Positions 33,911 through 43,852 of a stretch of 64,000 nt of DNA are shown here, in pieces (position 1 is the first letter of the stretch; each line of letters starts with the position of its first letter). Under the pieces are notes generated by a model. It worked only from the letters and a program-made list of their open reading frames with translations, made no database searches and was not told where the DNA came from. The stretch spans positions 310,001-374,000 of the forward strand of contig JBLWGC010000043.1 of NCBI GenBank assembly GCA_048772705.1. The letters run 5' to 3'. The stretch comes from Leidyana gryllorum EB-2025a (Eukaryota > Apicomplexa). Both the position numbers and the translations under genes were made by a program.

Positions 33911-36900
33911 ATGCGAAAGTTTACCTTCATCGCAGCTCTGGCCACCTTTGGCGGTGCCGAGCCTCAATCAAAGCGAGATGCGAATTTGCGTCCGTCACCC
34001 GTTCGCCAATTGACTGGAAATGAGGTCGAAGCCCAGAATCTCCTAACCAGGTGGAGGAGCGCGGTGAACACAGCCGTTGCAGCCAGGGCCACTCCCCCAC
34101 CTGAATCGCAAGTTGACCAACCTGATCCTCTGGAATTAGACACCCTCGATTTACCCACATCCTCCTTTGCGGCGTTGCCAGGTGCAGAGACCACAACAGT
34201 TCAAGGACAGACCACCGAGCATCGAAATCTCCAAACAGAGGCAGAAACGACAACTACCCCTCCCCCGGCTCCCGGAGCTCTTTCTCCCAAGAACGATGCT
34301 GCCGGGGCAGAGAAGCCTCAAACAAAGGACCAGGCAGCCGACGCCAAATCTGGCCAAGCTTCAGATGCGAAAGCTCCGGTAGCCAAAGCTCCAGTAGCGG
34401 AAGACAAGAAGGTCCCAAGTGCCTCCAGTCCCGCGTCTGGCGATGATGCTGCGGCGGCCAAAACCCCCGCTCAAGAGGAGGAAGCAGGAGTGAAGGACGG
34501 CAAGGCCCCGGCAGAGGAGGAGGAAGAAGGAGTGAAGGACAGTAAGGCCCCGGCAGAGGAGGAAGAAGAGGGCTACGGCGGCAAGGCCCCCGCTCAGGAA
34601 GAGGAGGAAGGACTGAAGGACGGCAAGGCCCCCGCCCAGGAGGAGGAGGAGGAGGGGTTAGGGGAGCAGTCGAAGGATGGTCAAGAGCTCGGTACACCGT
34701 CGACCTCCCTCCACCAACAGGGTCCCTACGACACTCCGTTGGGTGCATGGAGCTCAGACATTGGAATGAACACTCCTCTTACACAAATGTCGAGTATGAG
34801 TACCGATAGGGGACGACAGGAGCTGATGAGCCGTCTGAACCAGGCGAATCGCGGAGTATCCAATCAAGCGGTTCCGCCCCCACCTGTTACGCCCTGGAGT
34901 AACCCCAAACCGCCCGGGCAATGGTCGAGCGCCGGTCAATTGACTCGTACTCCTCTAACACAGTGGCTGGAGTCGCCCATCAACATTTGGAATCGGATTC
35001 CGTTGCCCGAAGTCTACGTCCAGGGCGGTGCGGCCAACAAACACTGTGGTCAAACCACTGCCACTAAGAGTTGGCTAAGCCGGCCCCAGTTGGGAATGTT
35101 CGATCCCGAGAAGTGGGTCCCGGACTGCCTCACTAAGATCTCTCCTTTCAATCCCTGGCCGTATCTCGATGCCACCATCGATGTACCAGGTGTGGGTCGA
35201 ATCAATCTGAAACCCAATCGTCAGCAAATCTCTGCTCGACTTCCCACCAATCTGGAACAAGCGTTCCCAGGACTCTCAGCCGTTGTTCCGCAAGAAATTA
35301 CTTTACACTATCCGGAATGGCTGCAACCCCTCCCCGGTCCCCCGCCTCCCATATTTGACCTCCCCCACAGAGGTGCATTCAATCCCGGTCTCGCCTACCG
35401 TCCGTCGTCCGCTAACCCCGCCTGGGCCCGAGGCGTCCAGGCCCCCTACGGCACTCAGGAGCACACAGCACAGGACAGTGAGGCCAGCAGAGAAGAAATG
35501 GCTATGCTCTACACGATGGGAGAGTTGGCCAAAAGAGTGCTCGCGTGCTACGAAACGCGCAGCAATTGCCGACCGGACACCGCCAGACGTCTGGCTGAGG
35601 TGTTGGCACGCAGCGGACGAGGAGGAAGCGCCACCCAGCTGTCTGGGTTCGATCTCGCCAGACTGGTCCTTGAAGGTCTCGAGATTATGCAGCAAGACCC
35701 CGATGCCTTCTCCGAAACCGACGTTGAACTCCCCAAGAGGGAGTATGCCGGCACCGTGGCCAAAGGTATCATAAAGTGCTTTGAAGGCAGAGGGTGTAAT
35801 CCCGGTCTGACCAGCTTCCTGGGAGGTCCCGGAAAGTGGGAGGATTTGACCGACGGTCAGCAGCAGGACATTCTGGAAAGGATCCAACAGACAGAAGACC
35901 CAGGATTGTTGGAAGAATTCCACCAGGTCGGCGCAAGTGGAGACGACTCGGTAACCGGCGCTCAGGAGAGCCAGCAGACACCTGCTGATCATCGCGAGGC
36001 GCAGAACGATCACGACAGCCCAAATCCGCCCCATGCGGCCGCGGGAGAGAGCGCACAAGAAAAAGGCGACAAGTCAGCACCCGCCGAGCAACATGAAGCC
36101 ACAGCCTCCCACGGTGATGCCTCGGCGGGCCCAGCTGTCGCCGAGAAGACTCCCGCGATCGACACTCCGGCCAGTGCCACAACCACAGCCAAGCCGGCAG
36201 GGGCTGGCGCCGCCGCTAAAGCCCCCGCACAGCCGGCCGAGACAGATCCCGTGTCAACGCCTCACACAGCCCAGGAAGCCACCACTACGCCTGAACCTGT
36301 GGAAACTACACCAGCCGGCGAAGGGGACAATCGGAACAACGAGGACACAACTAAAGCTCCGATGCCGGAAGCAGCTCGGATGCCGGCGGCCGCGACCACA
36401 ACTGCGGCTCCCAAAACTGCCGCTACCACAACTACGGCAGCACCGGCGGCAGCGGCACTGGCAGGGGCAGATGACATGGGTGACGAGGAACAATCTTTTA
36501 GCGGTGACTTTGGAGAACTGCAACGACGTCGATTACTGGCTGAGGACGCCGCGAGCGGTGAGGAGCAGCAGTTGGTGGCAGACGCACTGCCCGAAGTCGA
36601 TGTCAGTGCTCCTGCTGCGCCCGTTACCCTCGCTCGGCCTCTACAGGGCCTCCTGGGACGGTCATTCTTGGGGAGCTTCTTGAACAACAGGGGCCGGGGG
36701 TGGCAACAGCCCCTCCCTCCTCCAGAGTATACAGCTGACAAAGAGCTCGAAGGGATGGTATCGAGCCGAAACCCATTGGGAGTCATCGGACAGAAACCGT
36801 TCTTAGAGTCGAAACCGGCGGCAATCTTCACCTCTATGCCCAGTAGCGACATTGCAGCCGACTTGTTGGCATTCCAAAGCGATTTGGAGGGCCAAGAAGA

Positions 36901-37516
36901 GGCTCGGTTAGCAGCTGAGCTGGCTGAAGTGGAAGAGGCTCAAGTCGAAGCGCTGGCTGCAGCTGAGGAAATTGAGATGGCGGAGGAGGAGGAGTACGAG
37001 GAGCCCGTGTTGTCGGCTGAAGAAGCGGCTGAAGAGGTGCCGAGCGCTCTGATGAGTGAAGAGGAGGCTGAATTAAAAGAGTTATTATCAATGAACCGGA
37101 GAGACCGGTTGGTGAGTCTGTTGGCAAAATTAGCTCCCACTCTGGCGGAAACTGATTTGGCGACTGCCATACAACCCGCGGTCGAGTTCCTCGAGGACGA
37201 GTTACAGTTACCCCCCGCACCGCCAGCAGCACAGATGCCACAACCCCCCATGATGCCAACACCCTGGATGAATCGGCATCCGTATCCACCAATGTACCCC
37301 ATGATGGAGGGTCCCATCATAATTCCCTCTGCAGACATGATGGGACCAGTGCCACCCCAGATGATGGCCGGCAGCCGTCCCGACATGATGTTACCTCCAA
37401 GTAGACCAACAGCAGCCGATATGCGCCAGAACGAGCTCATGCAGAGACAACAAGAGTACATGATGAGAGCCGCCCCGCCGCCTTACTGGAGAGAAGGGGA
37501 ATGGATGAGGTTTTGA
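33911..37516 (+). CDS. Secreted repeat protein, NPAL-motif family member 3
   Basis: Intronless, 1201 residues, opening with a signal peptide (MRKFTFIAALATFGGAEP). In order: a Pro/Thr/Ala-rich region; acidic repeats EEEGVKDGKAPA (about residues 185-255); a central domain with DVPGVGRINL and LPHRGAFNPGLAYRP (about residues 420-500) shared with the two upstream genes; two cysteine-containing helical modules (ACYETRSNCRPD and KCFEGRGCNPG); a mucin-like Ala/Thr/Pro tract with TTTAAP blocks; glutamate-rich helices; and a Met/Pro-rich tail. The Thr-rich parts could be O-glycosylated. It may be an adhesive or matrix protein, which is inference. Confidence 0.75.
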   Translation: MRKFTFIAALATFGGAEPQSKRDANLRPSPVRQLTGNEVEAQNLLTRWRSAVNTAVAARATPPPESQVDQPDPLELDTLDLPTSSFAALPGAETTTVQGQTTEHRNLQTEAETTTTPPPAPGALSPKNDAAGAEKPQTKDQAADAKSGQASDAKAPVAKAPVAEDKKVPSASSPASGDDAAAAKTPAQEEEAGVKDGKAPAEEEEEGVKDSKAPAEEEEEGYGGKAPAQEEEEGLKDGKAPAQEEEEEGLGEQSKDGQELGTPSTSLHQQGPYDTPLGAWSSDIGMNTPLTQMSSMSTDRGRQELMSRLNQANRGVSNQAVPPPPVTPWSNPKPPGQWSSAGQLTRTPLTQWLESPINIWNRIPLPEVYVQGGAANKHCGQTTATKSWLSRPQLGMFDPEKWVPDCLTKISPFNPWPYLDATIDVPGVGRINLKPNRQQISARLPTNLEQAFPGLSAVVPQEITLHYPEWLQPLPGPPPPIFDLPHRGAFNPGLAYRPSSANPAWARGVQAPYGTQEHTAQDSEASREEMAMLYTMGELAKRVLACYETRSNCRPDTARRLAEVLARSGRGGSATQLSGFDLARLVLEGLEIMQQDPDAFSETDVELPKREYAGTVAKGIIKCFEGRGCNPGLTSFLGGPGKWEDLTDGQQQDILERIQQTEDPGLLEEFHQVGASGDDSVTGAQESQQTPADHREAQNDHDSPNPPHAAAGESAQEKGDKSAPAEQHEATASHGDASAGPAVAEKTPAIDTPASATTTAKPAGAGAAAKAPAQPAETDPVSTPHTAQEATTTPEPVETTPAGEGDNRNNEDTTKAPMPEAARMPAAATTTAAPKTAATTTTAAPAAAALAGADDMGDEEQSFSGDFGELQRRRLLAEDAASGEEQQLVADALPEVDVSAPAAPVTLARPLQGLLGRSFLGSFLNNRGRGWQQPLPPPEYTADKELEGMVSSRNPLGVIGQKPFLESKPAAIFTSMPSSDIAADLLAFQSDLEGQEEARLAAELAEVEEAQVEALAAAEEIEMAEEEEYEEPVLSAEEAAEEVPSALMSEEEAELKELLSMNRRDRLVSLLAKLAPTLAETDLATAIQPAVEFLEDELQLPPAPPAAQMPQPPMMPTPWMNRHPYPPMYPMMEGPIIIPSADMMGPVPPQMMAGSRPDMMLPPSRPTAADMRQNELMQRQQEYMMRAAPPPYWREGEWMRF
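34465..34665 (+). repeat. Acidic coding tandem repeat
   Basis: About five imperfect copies of a roughly 42-base unit encoding KAPAxEEEEGxKDG-like blocks in the third secreted protein. The unit length equals that of the repeat in the first member, but the sequence differs. Confidence 0.8.
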
Positions 37517-37554
37517 TTTTTACATTGAAAGATTTTTTATGGCAATTCGTCGCA

Positions 37555-38280
37555 ATGCGCAGACAATCACCATCACACAAATCATCGCTGTTTGAGAATG
37601 CCATCGCCAATATACCCCGAGGCGGGCCGACCTTGAGTACACGTAGTCGGTCCGTATTCGAGAGACTTGATCACATGCCCGATGCGGCACCTCCCAAGAG
37701 ACGAACTGTCCGTGCGAGTAGTCCATACGGACATCGAAGGGTAACCATGGATGTCAGCCGCCAACAGGATGGGTCTTCGTCTTCCTGGCGACACGATCGG
37801 TACCACGCCGCCGAAGGGCCCTCCGGCTCAACGCCGCCTGCAAACGGCATCCTGAGTACGGTGTTTGTACGGGGCCTAAATATGGACGTCAGTGAAGGTG
37901 CACTCCGAGGCTTATTCGAAGATGCGGGGTGCGAGGTTTCTATGGTTAAAATTGAAAGAGCTCCGTTGACAACCGCAGTGGTCGGCTTCGCTCGTCGAGA
38001 TCATGCTGCAAAGGCGGTGGAAAAAGTTCATGGACACCGCCTAATGGGAGCTCGCGTCCGTGTAATGGTGTGGAATCGGGATGACGGTGCTGCCATCAAA
38101 GCCCTGCAGGACCGTCGAGCCATGGATAGAGAAGAAGAGCTTCAGATGAAACAGGAGCTGATGCAAATGCAGCGCAATGACTCGTCGAGACCGTCAAACT
38201 CCGACTGGCCTGAAAGCCGAACAGGCGCAACAATGGCGCACCTGGCGCCCAAGCAATCTGTCTTCGAGCGCGTTTCTTAG
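37555..38280 (+). CDS. RRM RNA-binding protein, ALY/REF-like
   Basis: 241 residues, single exon, with one RNA recognition motif at about residues 100-175: RNP2 TVFVRGL and a reduced RNP1 around AVVGFARR. The flanks are Arg/Ser-rich and basic. Three short S-[VL]-F-E-[RN] motifs recur at both ends (SSLFEN, RSVFERL, QSVFERV), the last at the extreme C-terminus, like paired peptide ligands of export adaptors. An mRNA export or splicing role is plausible but not proven. The gene starts 38 bases after the previous stop. An upstream in-frame Met at 37501 overlaps the previous gene and was not chosen. Its stop codon overlaps that of subtilisin 1. Confidence 0.75.
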   Translation: MRRQSPSHKSSLFENAIANIPRGGPTLSTRSRSVFERLDHMPDAAPPKRRTVRASSPYGHRRVTMDVSRQQDGSSSSWRHDRYHAAEGPSGSTPPANGILSTVFVRGLNMDVSEGALRGLFEDAGCEVSMVKIERAPLTTAVVGFARRDHAAKAVEKVHGHRLMGARVRVMVWNRDDGAAIKALQDRRAMDREEELQMKQELMQMQRNDSSRPSNSDWPESRTGATMAHLAPKQSVFERVS

Positions 38281-40769
38281 CTAAGCATCATCACAATGAG
38301 TACGGGTAGCAGCAACCGGATGAAATACAGCGAGCTTGCTCCCTCTGACAGTGCTACAACACCCTCCGATCCCATCATACGAGCCAGTGATGCTATGCGG
38401 CTGGACTTGGCCTTGCCTGTCAAGTTCTGCACGTGTGTGCCCGTCTCCATGATCAGTTGCTTGACTTCCTCGGCGGTCAGTTCGGGTTGATAGCTCCATA
38501 ATACAGCAGCCATCCCAGCAACAATGGGGGCGGAGAAGCTGGTTCCTTTCACCGAAGCAAGTTGGTTTTTCCCTGCGCGTTCGAATTGAGTGAGTCATGT
38601 CGTCGTAAAAGGTCAGTCATTTAGGAACACAATGCTTACCGTAAATTGTAATAATCCCACTGCCCGGAGCGAAGACGTCAACCGATTTGGATCCATAGTT
38701 GGAGAACCAGTCCAACTCGCCGTCTTCATTGGTCCCTCCCACGCTCACAATACTTGGCAGATCATAGCTTGCCGGAGTGAATGGGCCCAGCCAGTCACCA
38801 GTGTCGCTCAGACAGGCATTCGGGCCCGATTCACTGTCCAAGTCGCAGCCGTTATTGCCAGAGGAGCAGATAGACAAATGGCCCGCTGCCTGCAGGGCTG
38901 CATGCGCGTTGTACTCGGCTTCACTCGCTCCGAAACCGCCATACGAGTGATTGGATATCTTGATACCCTTGTCGAGCACATAGTTCAACGCCTGATGAGG
39001 GGGTTAACGGGACGCGACAAAGCGCTTCTGACTTACCCTCAAAACAGAGGTCATTGTGATCTTTTGCAGATCGGAATCATATATCTTTAGACACATAATC
39101 TTGCAATGCGGACATATGCCGCTGATATCTATCTTGTTGTTGGACTCTGCGGCCACCAGGCCAGAAGTAGAGCTCCCATGGATCTTCCCAACAACTTCGT
39201 CCGTGGGATCCGGTTGGTCGTTGCCAAAGTCCTGGGCGTTTGGTTTGTGACACAACAACGAGTTGACTTACATATCCGACACAATCACGGCTCACTCCAT
39301 CATCGGAAACGATGTCTGTCTCATCTCCCACAAAAGAGTCGGAGGTACAACCTGGTGTTTCTGTGTTCCTCCAAAATTGATTGACCAGATCTGAGTTTCG
39401 AGAGCACCCTGAATCCAATATAGCAACAGTCATTCCATAGTGTACATTCGCCAAATTGGCAAATTCCAATGCTACTTGTGCTGTTTGAAAGAGAAAGGGC
39501 GAGAAATGTTTTGATAGTTATGATTGCGGTCGACTCACAAAGCGATGAATTAGCGGCAGAAGAGTTCAGGAACTGGTCTCTCAGCATTGAACTCCATCCG
39601 TCGATGACCTGTGCTCCGTAGGGTTGCTCTTGGCTCGGGCCGCGTAGGTACCACTGATTCGAGAAATATCTATCATTGGGGACCACGAGTGTGTATTGAA
39701 TGGGAGATTCCGTTGACTGTACTTCTTTAAATAGCCCAAGAAACTTCTTTTCCACATTGTCCACTGTCGTCTGGAAAGACGATACCTTCTCTGTGCGTGC
39801 TGACGGCGATACAGTCACGTTGCTTTCCCGCATTACACGGATGGACTTGAGTGGAGTGTTGCTCGTGGGAGGTTCTATTTGTCCCAAGGCTTCCTTGGTT
39901 CGATCTGCTTCTGGTTTGAAAGCCCCACATGGCAATAAATTGGCCAAGTTTAGGAGATCCACTCCCAATAGGGGATTATGGATCAGCTTCATACCGAGTC
40001 CATGCAACGCTTCGGTCTCTGTCACGATCGACAAGGCTTGATGGCTCATCCACTGGGCTTCGTTCTGGAGGTTTTTGTCTCCATCAGCGGCTACTCGCGT
40101 CAACGTTGCGTTTCTTGAGCTCTGTTTGGCCTCAAGGCGTGCCTCCATGCGTGTGAGCCACGAGTCTTTGACTTCGACTTGGGCATGTTCCTTTACCAGA
40201 GCCAATGCCTCCCTCCAGCTGCCTCTCTTCTCGAGAGTCAGGAACTCGCTGACGTGATCAGTTCCGATCAGCTGCAGAGCTGCCAGGAGGTGCAGTGCGG
40301 ATAAAATCTCGTCTTCTCGTTGCGCGGGAGACGTGTCGCCCAGTCGTCTACGCACTGCCGCCGTTTTGTCGAGGAGAATGGGTTTGAGAGATGGCACTCC
40401 CACGATGGCTTGAGCGTCGTTCAAATGCTTATCGAAGACAGTCTTGAAGGCGGAGGGATCCGGGTATGAGGTATTGGCACCAGACTTTTGAGTGAGACTC
40501 GCAAAACCAGCAGATTTAGTATCAACGGTCTTGAGGCTCGCCCGTTGCATCTCCTTGAGCTGCTCCTCAATGTATTCGGCCAAGTCAAAGTCCTTGTGTT
40601 CTGAACATGCGGAGTCAAACTTGATGATGATGTGGTCATATAAGAGCTCAGAGGCTACCCGATTGGCCTGCGCTTCTTGAAGGTCAAGGGCAAGTACTTC
40701 TACGACATCGGTCTCCTCTGCCAACACACTGGTCAATGCTAGCAACCACCACTTCTTCATGGGGGACAT
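38277..40769 (-). CDS. Subtilisin-like serine protease 1
   Basis: Secreted endopeptidase of family S8, 760 residues. Five exons: 39539-40769, 39272-39480, 39037-39231, 38640-38991 and 38277-38572. It has a signal peptide (MKKWWLLALTSVLA) and an unusually long pro-region of about 390 residues. The catalytic domain has Asp in VAILDSG (about 433), His in GKIHGSSTSG (about 498), the oxyanion Asn in SSGNNG and Ser in GTSFSAP (about 674), so it should be active. The His motif reads HGS rather than the common HGT. The C-terminus is hydrophobic, suggesting a membrane anchor or GPI signal. A second Met nine bases into the frame is an alternative start. Confidence 0.93.
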
Positions 40770-40780
40770 GCACCAAAACG

Positions 40781-41601
40781 TTATGGGGGTTCGCTTCTGC
40801 TTGTGTGCAAGAAGGAAAGAATCTGCAACACCGCTTAACACCCAGTCCCAATCCGCTGTTACCTACCCAACGGACCACTCGGATGATTAACAATCCTAAT
40901 CTCAAGAGGTTCAGCCTCTTGCAGAATATATATGCTAAAACCCCGATCGCGAAGTTCCGGGCCCAACGCAGATACCGCTCATCCACCTCCGCCCTAACAC
41001 CCCATTTTCGTGTCCAACAGGACTGGAGGGACTCTTACTTTTGTCTCAACTCTCGCAAACGCTCCCCTGCCAGACTCAACTCCGTTGTGTAACGGGAGAA
41101 CATAGTCTTCGTACCAGCGAGGTTGGCCGAAATACCGATCAGACCCTCCTCCACTCTATCCATCTTAGCCAACTCTTCCTGCATCCTCGCCTTGGCCGCT
41201 CTCAGAGTCCTCTCGGCCGTCTTCATCTCTTTACGTTGCCGCTGTCGCTTGTCGGCCGCCAGAAACAGCCGATTTCGCTCATGCATCTCCACTGTAGTTT
41301 CCAAGGCGACTTCGAAACTGAGAGGCCGATGACAGACATCAGCGCCACACCTCCCTCTCACCCACCTGGACAACTCTTTTGAGTGCCAATTCAACAATAA
41401 ACCCAAACACTGCCCGTCATGAAGATTGGTGGTCGCAATCTGATAGGCGCGAGTAGCCTCCATGACCCGCTTGTACTCTCGAACCGCTGTGTTGCAAGCG
41501 GTTTGAGCCTGGCCGAACACTCCATCGTCAACGTCTCCCGCCAAATACGCTAACAGGGTCACTACCTGGCCGTGCAGCAGGTTCAAGTCTTGGACACCCA
41601 T
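40781..41601 (-). CDS. Tail-anchored coiled-coil protein, Sec20/BNIP1-like
   Basis: Three exons, 41039-41601, 40867-40993 and 40781-40822, 243 residues. The body is helical and coiled-coil, with EEGLIGISANLAGTKTMFSR resembling the SNARE region of Sec20-type proteins. A C-terminal hydrophobic segment (FAIGVLAYIFCKRL and LLIIRVV) would anchor it in a membrane. The tail appears only after splicing a GTAAGA...GTTAG intron at the end of the first exon, which otherwise stops at once. A further in-frame 48-base intron may lie near 41335-41385. A role in retrograde Golgi-ER fusion is inference. The stop is 11 bases before the subtilisin 1 ATG. Confidence 0.55.
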
Positions 41602-41801
41602 ATCTTTTTTCTCCACAGACAGTGTATGGTGAGAAATATATCATTGCCGCGTCGTGGCGAGAGAATACACCGCGACTAATCTAAGCCGCGACTCGGCGGG
41701 CTGTTTTACTATCGCTCATGAAAACTACATTCAGGAGGAAACTTGGATCAACCAGCGTGTTTGTACACTTAGGCAAGGTACATCACGCCAATTGAACCAA
41801 A

Positions 41802-43128
41802 ATGTACAATACTCCCGTGACACAGTCAGTTTTTCTTCGTCGTCGCCGCTTTCTTCTGATGCGCTCGCCTCCTCCTGCAGGCGGCGAGTCCCAACGTTTG
41901 TCCCTCGCCTCCACCAGAAAGTCAGACCCTCTGAACAGGTACCCCACCACAGATGGCGTACATCTGGCATGCGCCCTGGCCACTGAATGGTTCCGTGAAG
42001 ACTGGAACACGAGAGCGCGACACGGCCTCACTCGAGAGGCACTTGTTCAACTTTACCACAACGACGGGCACGGCAATAATAAGGTGAGCTACTTTACACT
42101 TTCACACTCTCTTCATGATCTCTTTTCCTCAGCTGGTAGATATTGCTGATTTGACCGGGATACTGCGCCGCGATGGTGATTTTGAGCGACCCATCCCGGG
42201 GAAGCGATGCCGCTGCGAGGGAGGGGCGCTCTGGCGGTACCAGTTCTCTAAACCTCATCCATTCACGGAACCGGACAATCCGTGGATAATCGCATTCGGC
42301 GAAGCAGCCGCTCCTTTGAGCACTGTGGGCCGACCCTCTCGACCGTGCATGAATTTGCAGTCATCAACCGACTTTATGGTCTTCACTTTGCAGTACCTCG
42401 GAGATAAAGATTTGTGCGAGTGCGAAGATGAAAATGACTGCGTCTCGAGACGATATCGGGGCTCATACTTGGCATTGGGGGATCCAAAACTCGACGTGCG
42501 CACGGGTGCCAGGGGAGCTCGGGCTACCGAAATGCTCAAAAGCCGCGGGCGCATCCGGGGATTGGGGCTACGGGAACGCTACCGGCGGATATCCAAGTCT
42601 ACTCTACTCTGTTGTTATGCACAAGATCAATTAGAAGGGATGTGCGCCGTCTTTCACGCTGCATCCGGAGCCTTTTTGGGGAGACGCACCTCCAGCTCGG
42701 GTTACTTTACGTGGATAGATCACAAAGAAGGAAGGGATAATCGATTTCAGAGTCAGTTTCGTTTCAGTTGGGTGGCCGATCTCACACAACGCGCTCGGAT
42801 TTACGGGCAGCAGCGTCTTTATAGCGAGGTCGAGGAGATATTCTGCGAATCCCCTGGAACTACACCGCCAAGCGCGCCAATGATCGGCGTCGTCGAGGAG
42901 GAGGAGTCTGAGGGGGACGGATGGACATCTCCTCATTACCGCACTGTGTTTCACAACTCACCACTGTCAGTTGTCACACATGTATCGGCCGAGCAAACGC
43001 CTGTTCGCATAAGGGCCACAAGTCATGAAAGCACCACTTCCAGCGGACACGGGCGGGTCAGAAAAAGCTCAGATCCCACTTTTGATGTGGAAACGCGGCC
43101 CATTTCGTGGTCAGAGCCGCGTAGGTGA
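41802..43128 (+). CDS. Hypothetical protein, unknown
   Basis: Two exons, 41802-42083 and 42133-43128, joined by a 49-base intron, 425 residues. Basic N-terminus (LRRRRF), then a region with HLACALATEWFREDW and two cysteine-containing patches (CRCEGG and CECEDEND). The C-terminus is Ser-rich and probably disordered. No known domain. The last 18 bases overlap the 3' end of the convergent gene at 43111. The start is 200 bases from the divergent Sec20-like gene. Confidence 0.65.
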
Positions 43129-43530
43129 ACGCGCCGAGGGATTGTCAATCCCCTGAAAATAAACATAGATCGGAAGGAAGGCGAACAGCGCCGCCGCAGA
43201 TAGGGCCATACTGGAGCCAACAGTCAGTGCGCTCATGAGAAGGGGATGCTTGCAGAAGCCCTGTTCCATCCAGAGACCCAATGAAACCACAATCGGGGGC
43301 CAGCCGCTTCCCCTCGCTTCCTCAGCCTCGAAAGAATCGTCCCAAGGGACATATGGAGTGGTAGCGGACGATGGGGGCTCTTCAGTGCAGTTCGGCAAGA
43401 TATTGTATTGAACGGCGCATTGTCCAGGTGCCACTGCGGACGAAGCAGCGGTGGCAGTCACACTGTCGATGTTGAGGAGGAAGCACCATAGCCAGGAAAG
43501 CACCAGTATACGGATGTGAGTGAACCACAT
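43111..43530 (-). CDS. Small predicted membrane protein
   Basis: 139 residues, single exon, beginning with a signal-like hydrophobic stretch (MWFTHIRILVLSWLWCFLL), then a short extracellular region with two cysteines and one possible N-glycosylation site (NCTE), and a second hydrophobic helix near residue 110 (GSSMALSAAALFAFLPIYV). Unknown function. Overlaps 18 bases of the gene on the other strand. Confidence 0.55.
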   Translation of the reverse strand: MWFTHIRILVLSWLWCFLLNIDSVTATAASSAVAPGQCAVQYNILPNCTEEPPSSATTPYVPWDDSFEAEEARGSGWPPIVVSLGLWMEQGFCKHPLLMSALTVGSSMALSAAALFAFLPIYVYFQGIDNPSARSPTRL

Positions 43531-43852
43531 TGTTGAGCTTGTTTGTACACAAACAATTAGACACTTATACAAACACTGTTGTGTTGTCGAACACAAATCG
43601 ACGTCAACGTAGTAATGCGTCTTGAGGTCACAACCGCCCTCTTTGAGGGTCACATGGGGCGGGCAATTATTAGGAAGTCATGTCACCGCCAGAGTAGGAA
43701 TATTTGGGTGGGCAGACCATCAGATGGCAAAGTAACCAAATAATATCTGTTGAGCGTGGGTAGCCAACTCATGATGTCAAACTCGCACACCTCTTCCTGG
43801 TGACCGCCGTTTTTAATGAAAGCTCGCGACGTTAGTTCAGGGTTAGATCAAC
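43531..43852. other. Intergenic stretch, nothing recognised
   Basis: 322 bases between two divergent starts. No open frame, repeat or RNA structure stood out. It presumably holds the promoters of both genes. Confidence 0.5.

Noticed and set aside
35303-36058. 251-codon minus-strand open frame
   Set aside because: Antisense shadow of the third secreted repeat protein; no start context or domain.
37501-37554. Upstream ATG for the RRM gene
   Set aside because: It would overlap the last codons of the preceding gene in another frame; the Met at 37555 gives a sensible basic N-terminus.
40684-40986. Independent 100-residue minus-strand gene
   Set aside because: Its first part is the second exon of the Sec20-like gene, and its end runs out of frame into subtilisin 1.
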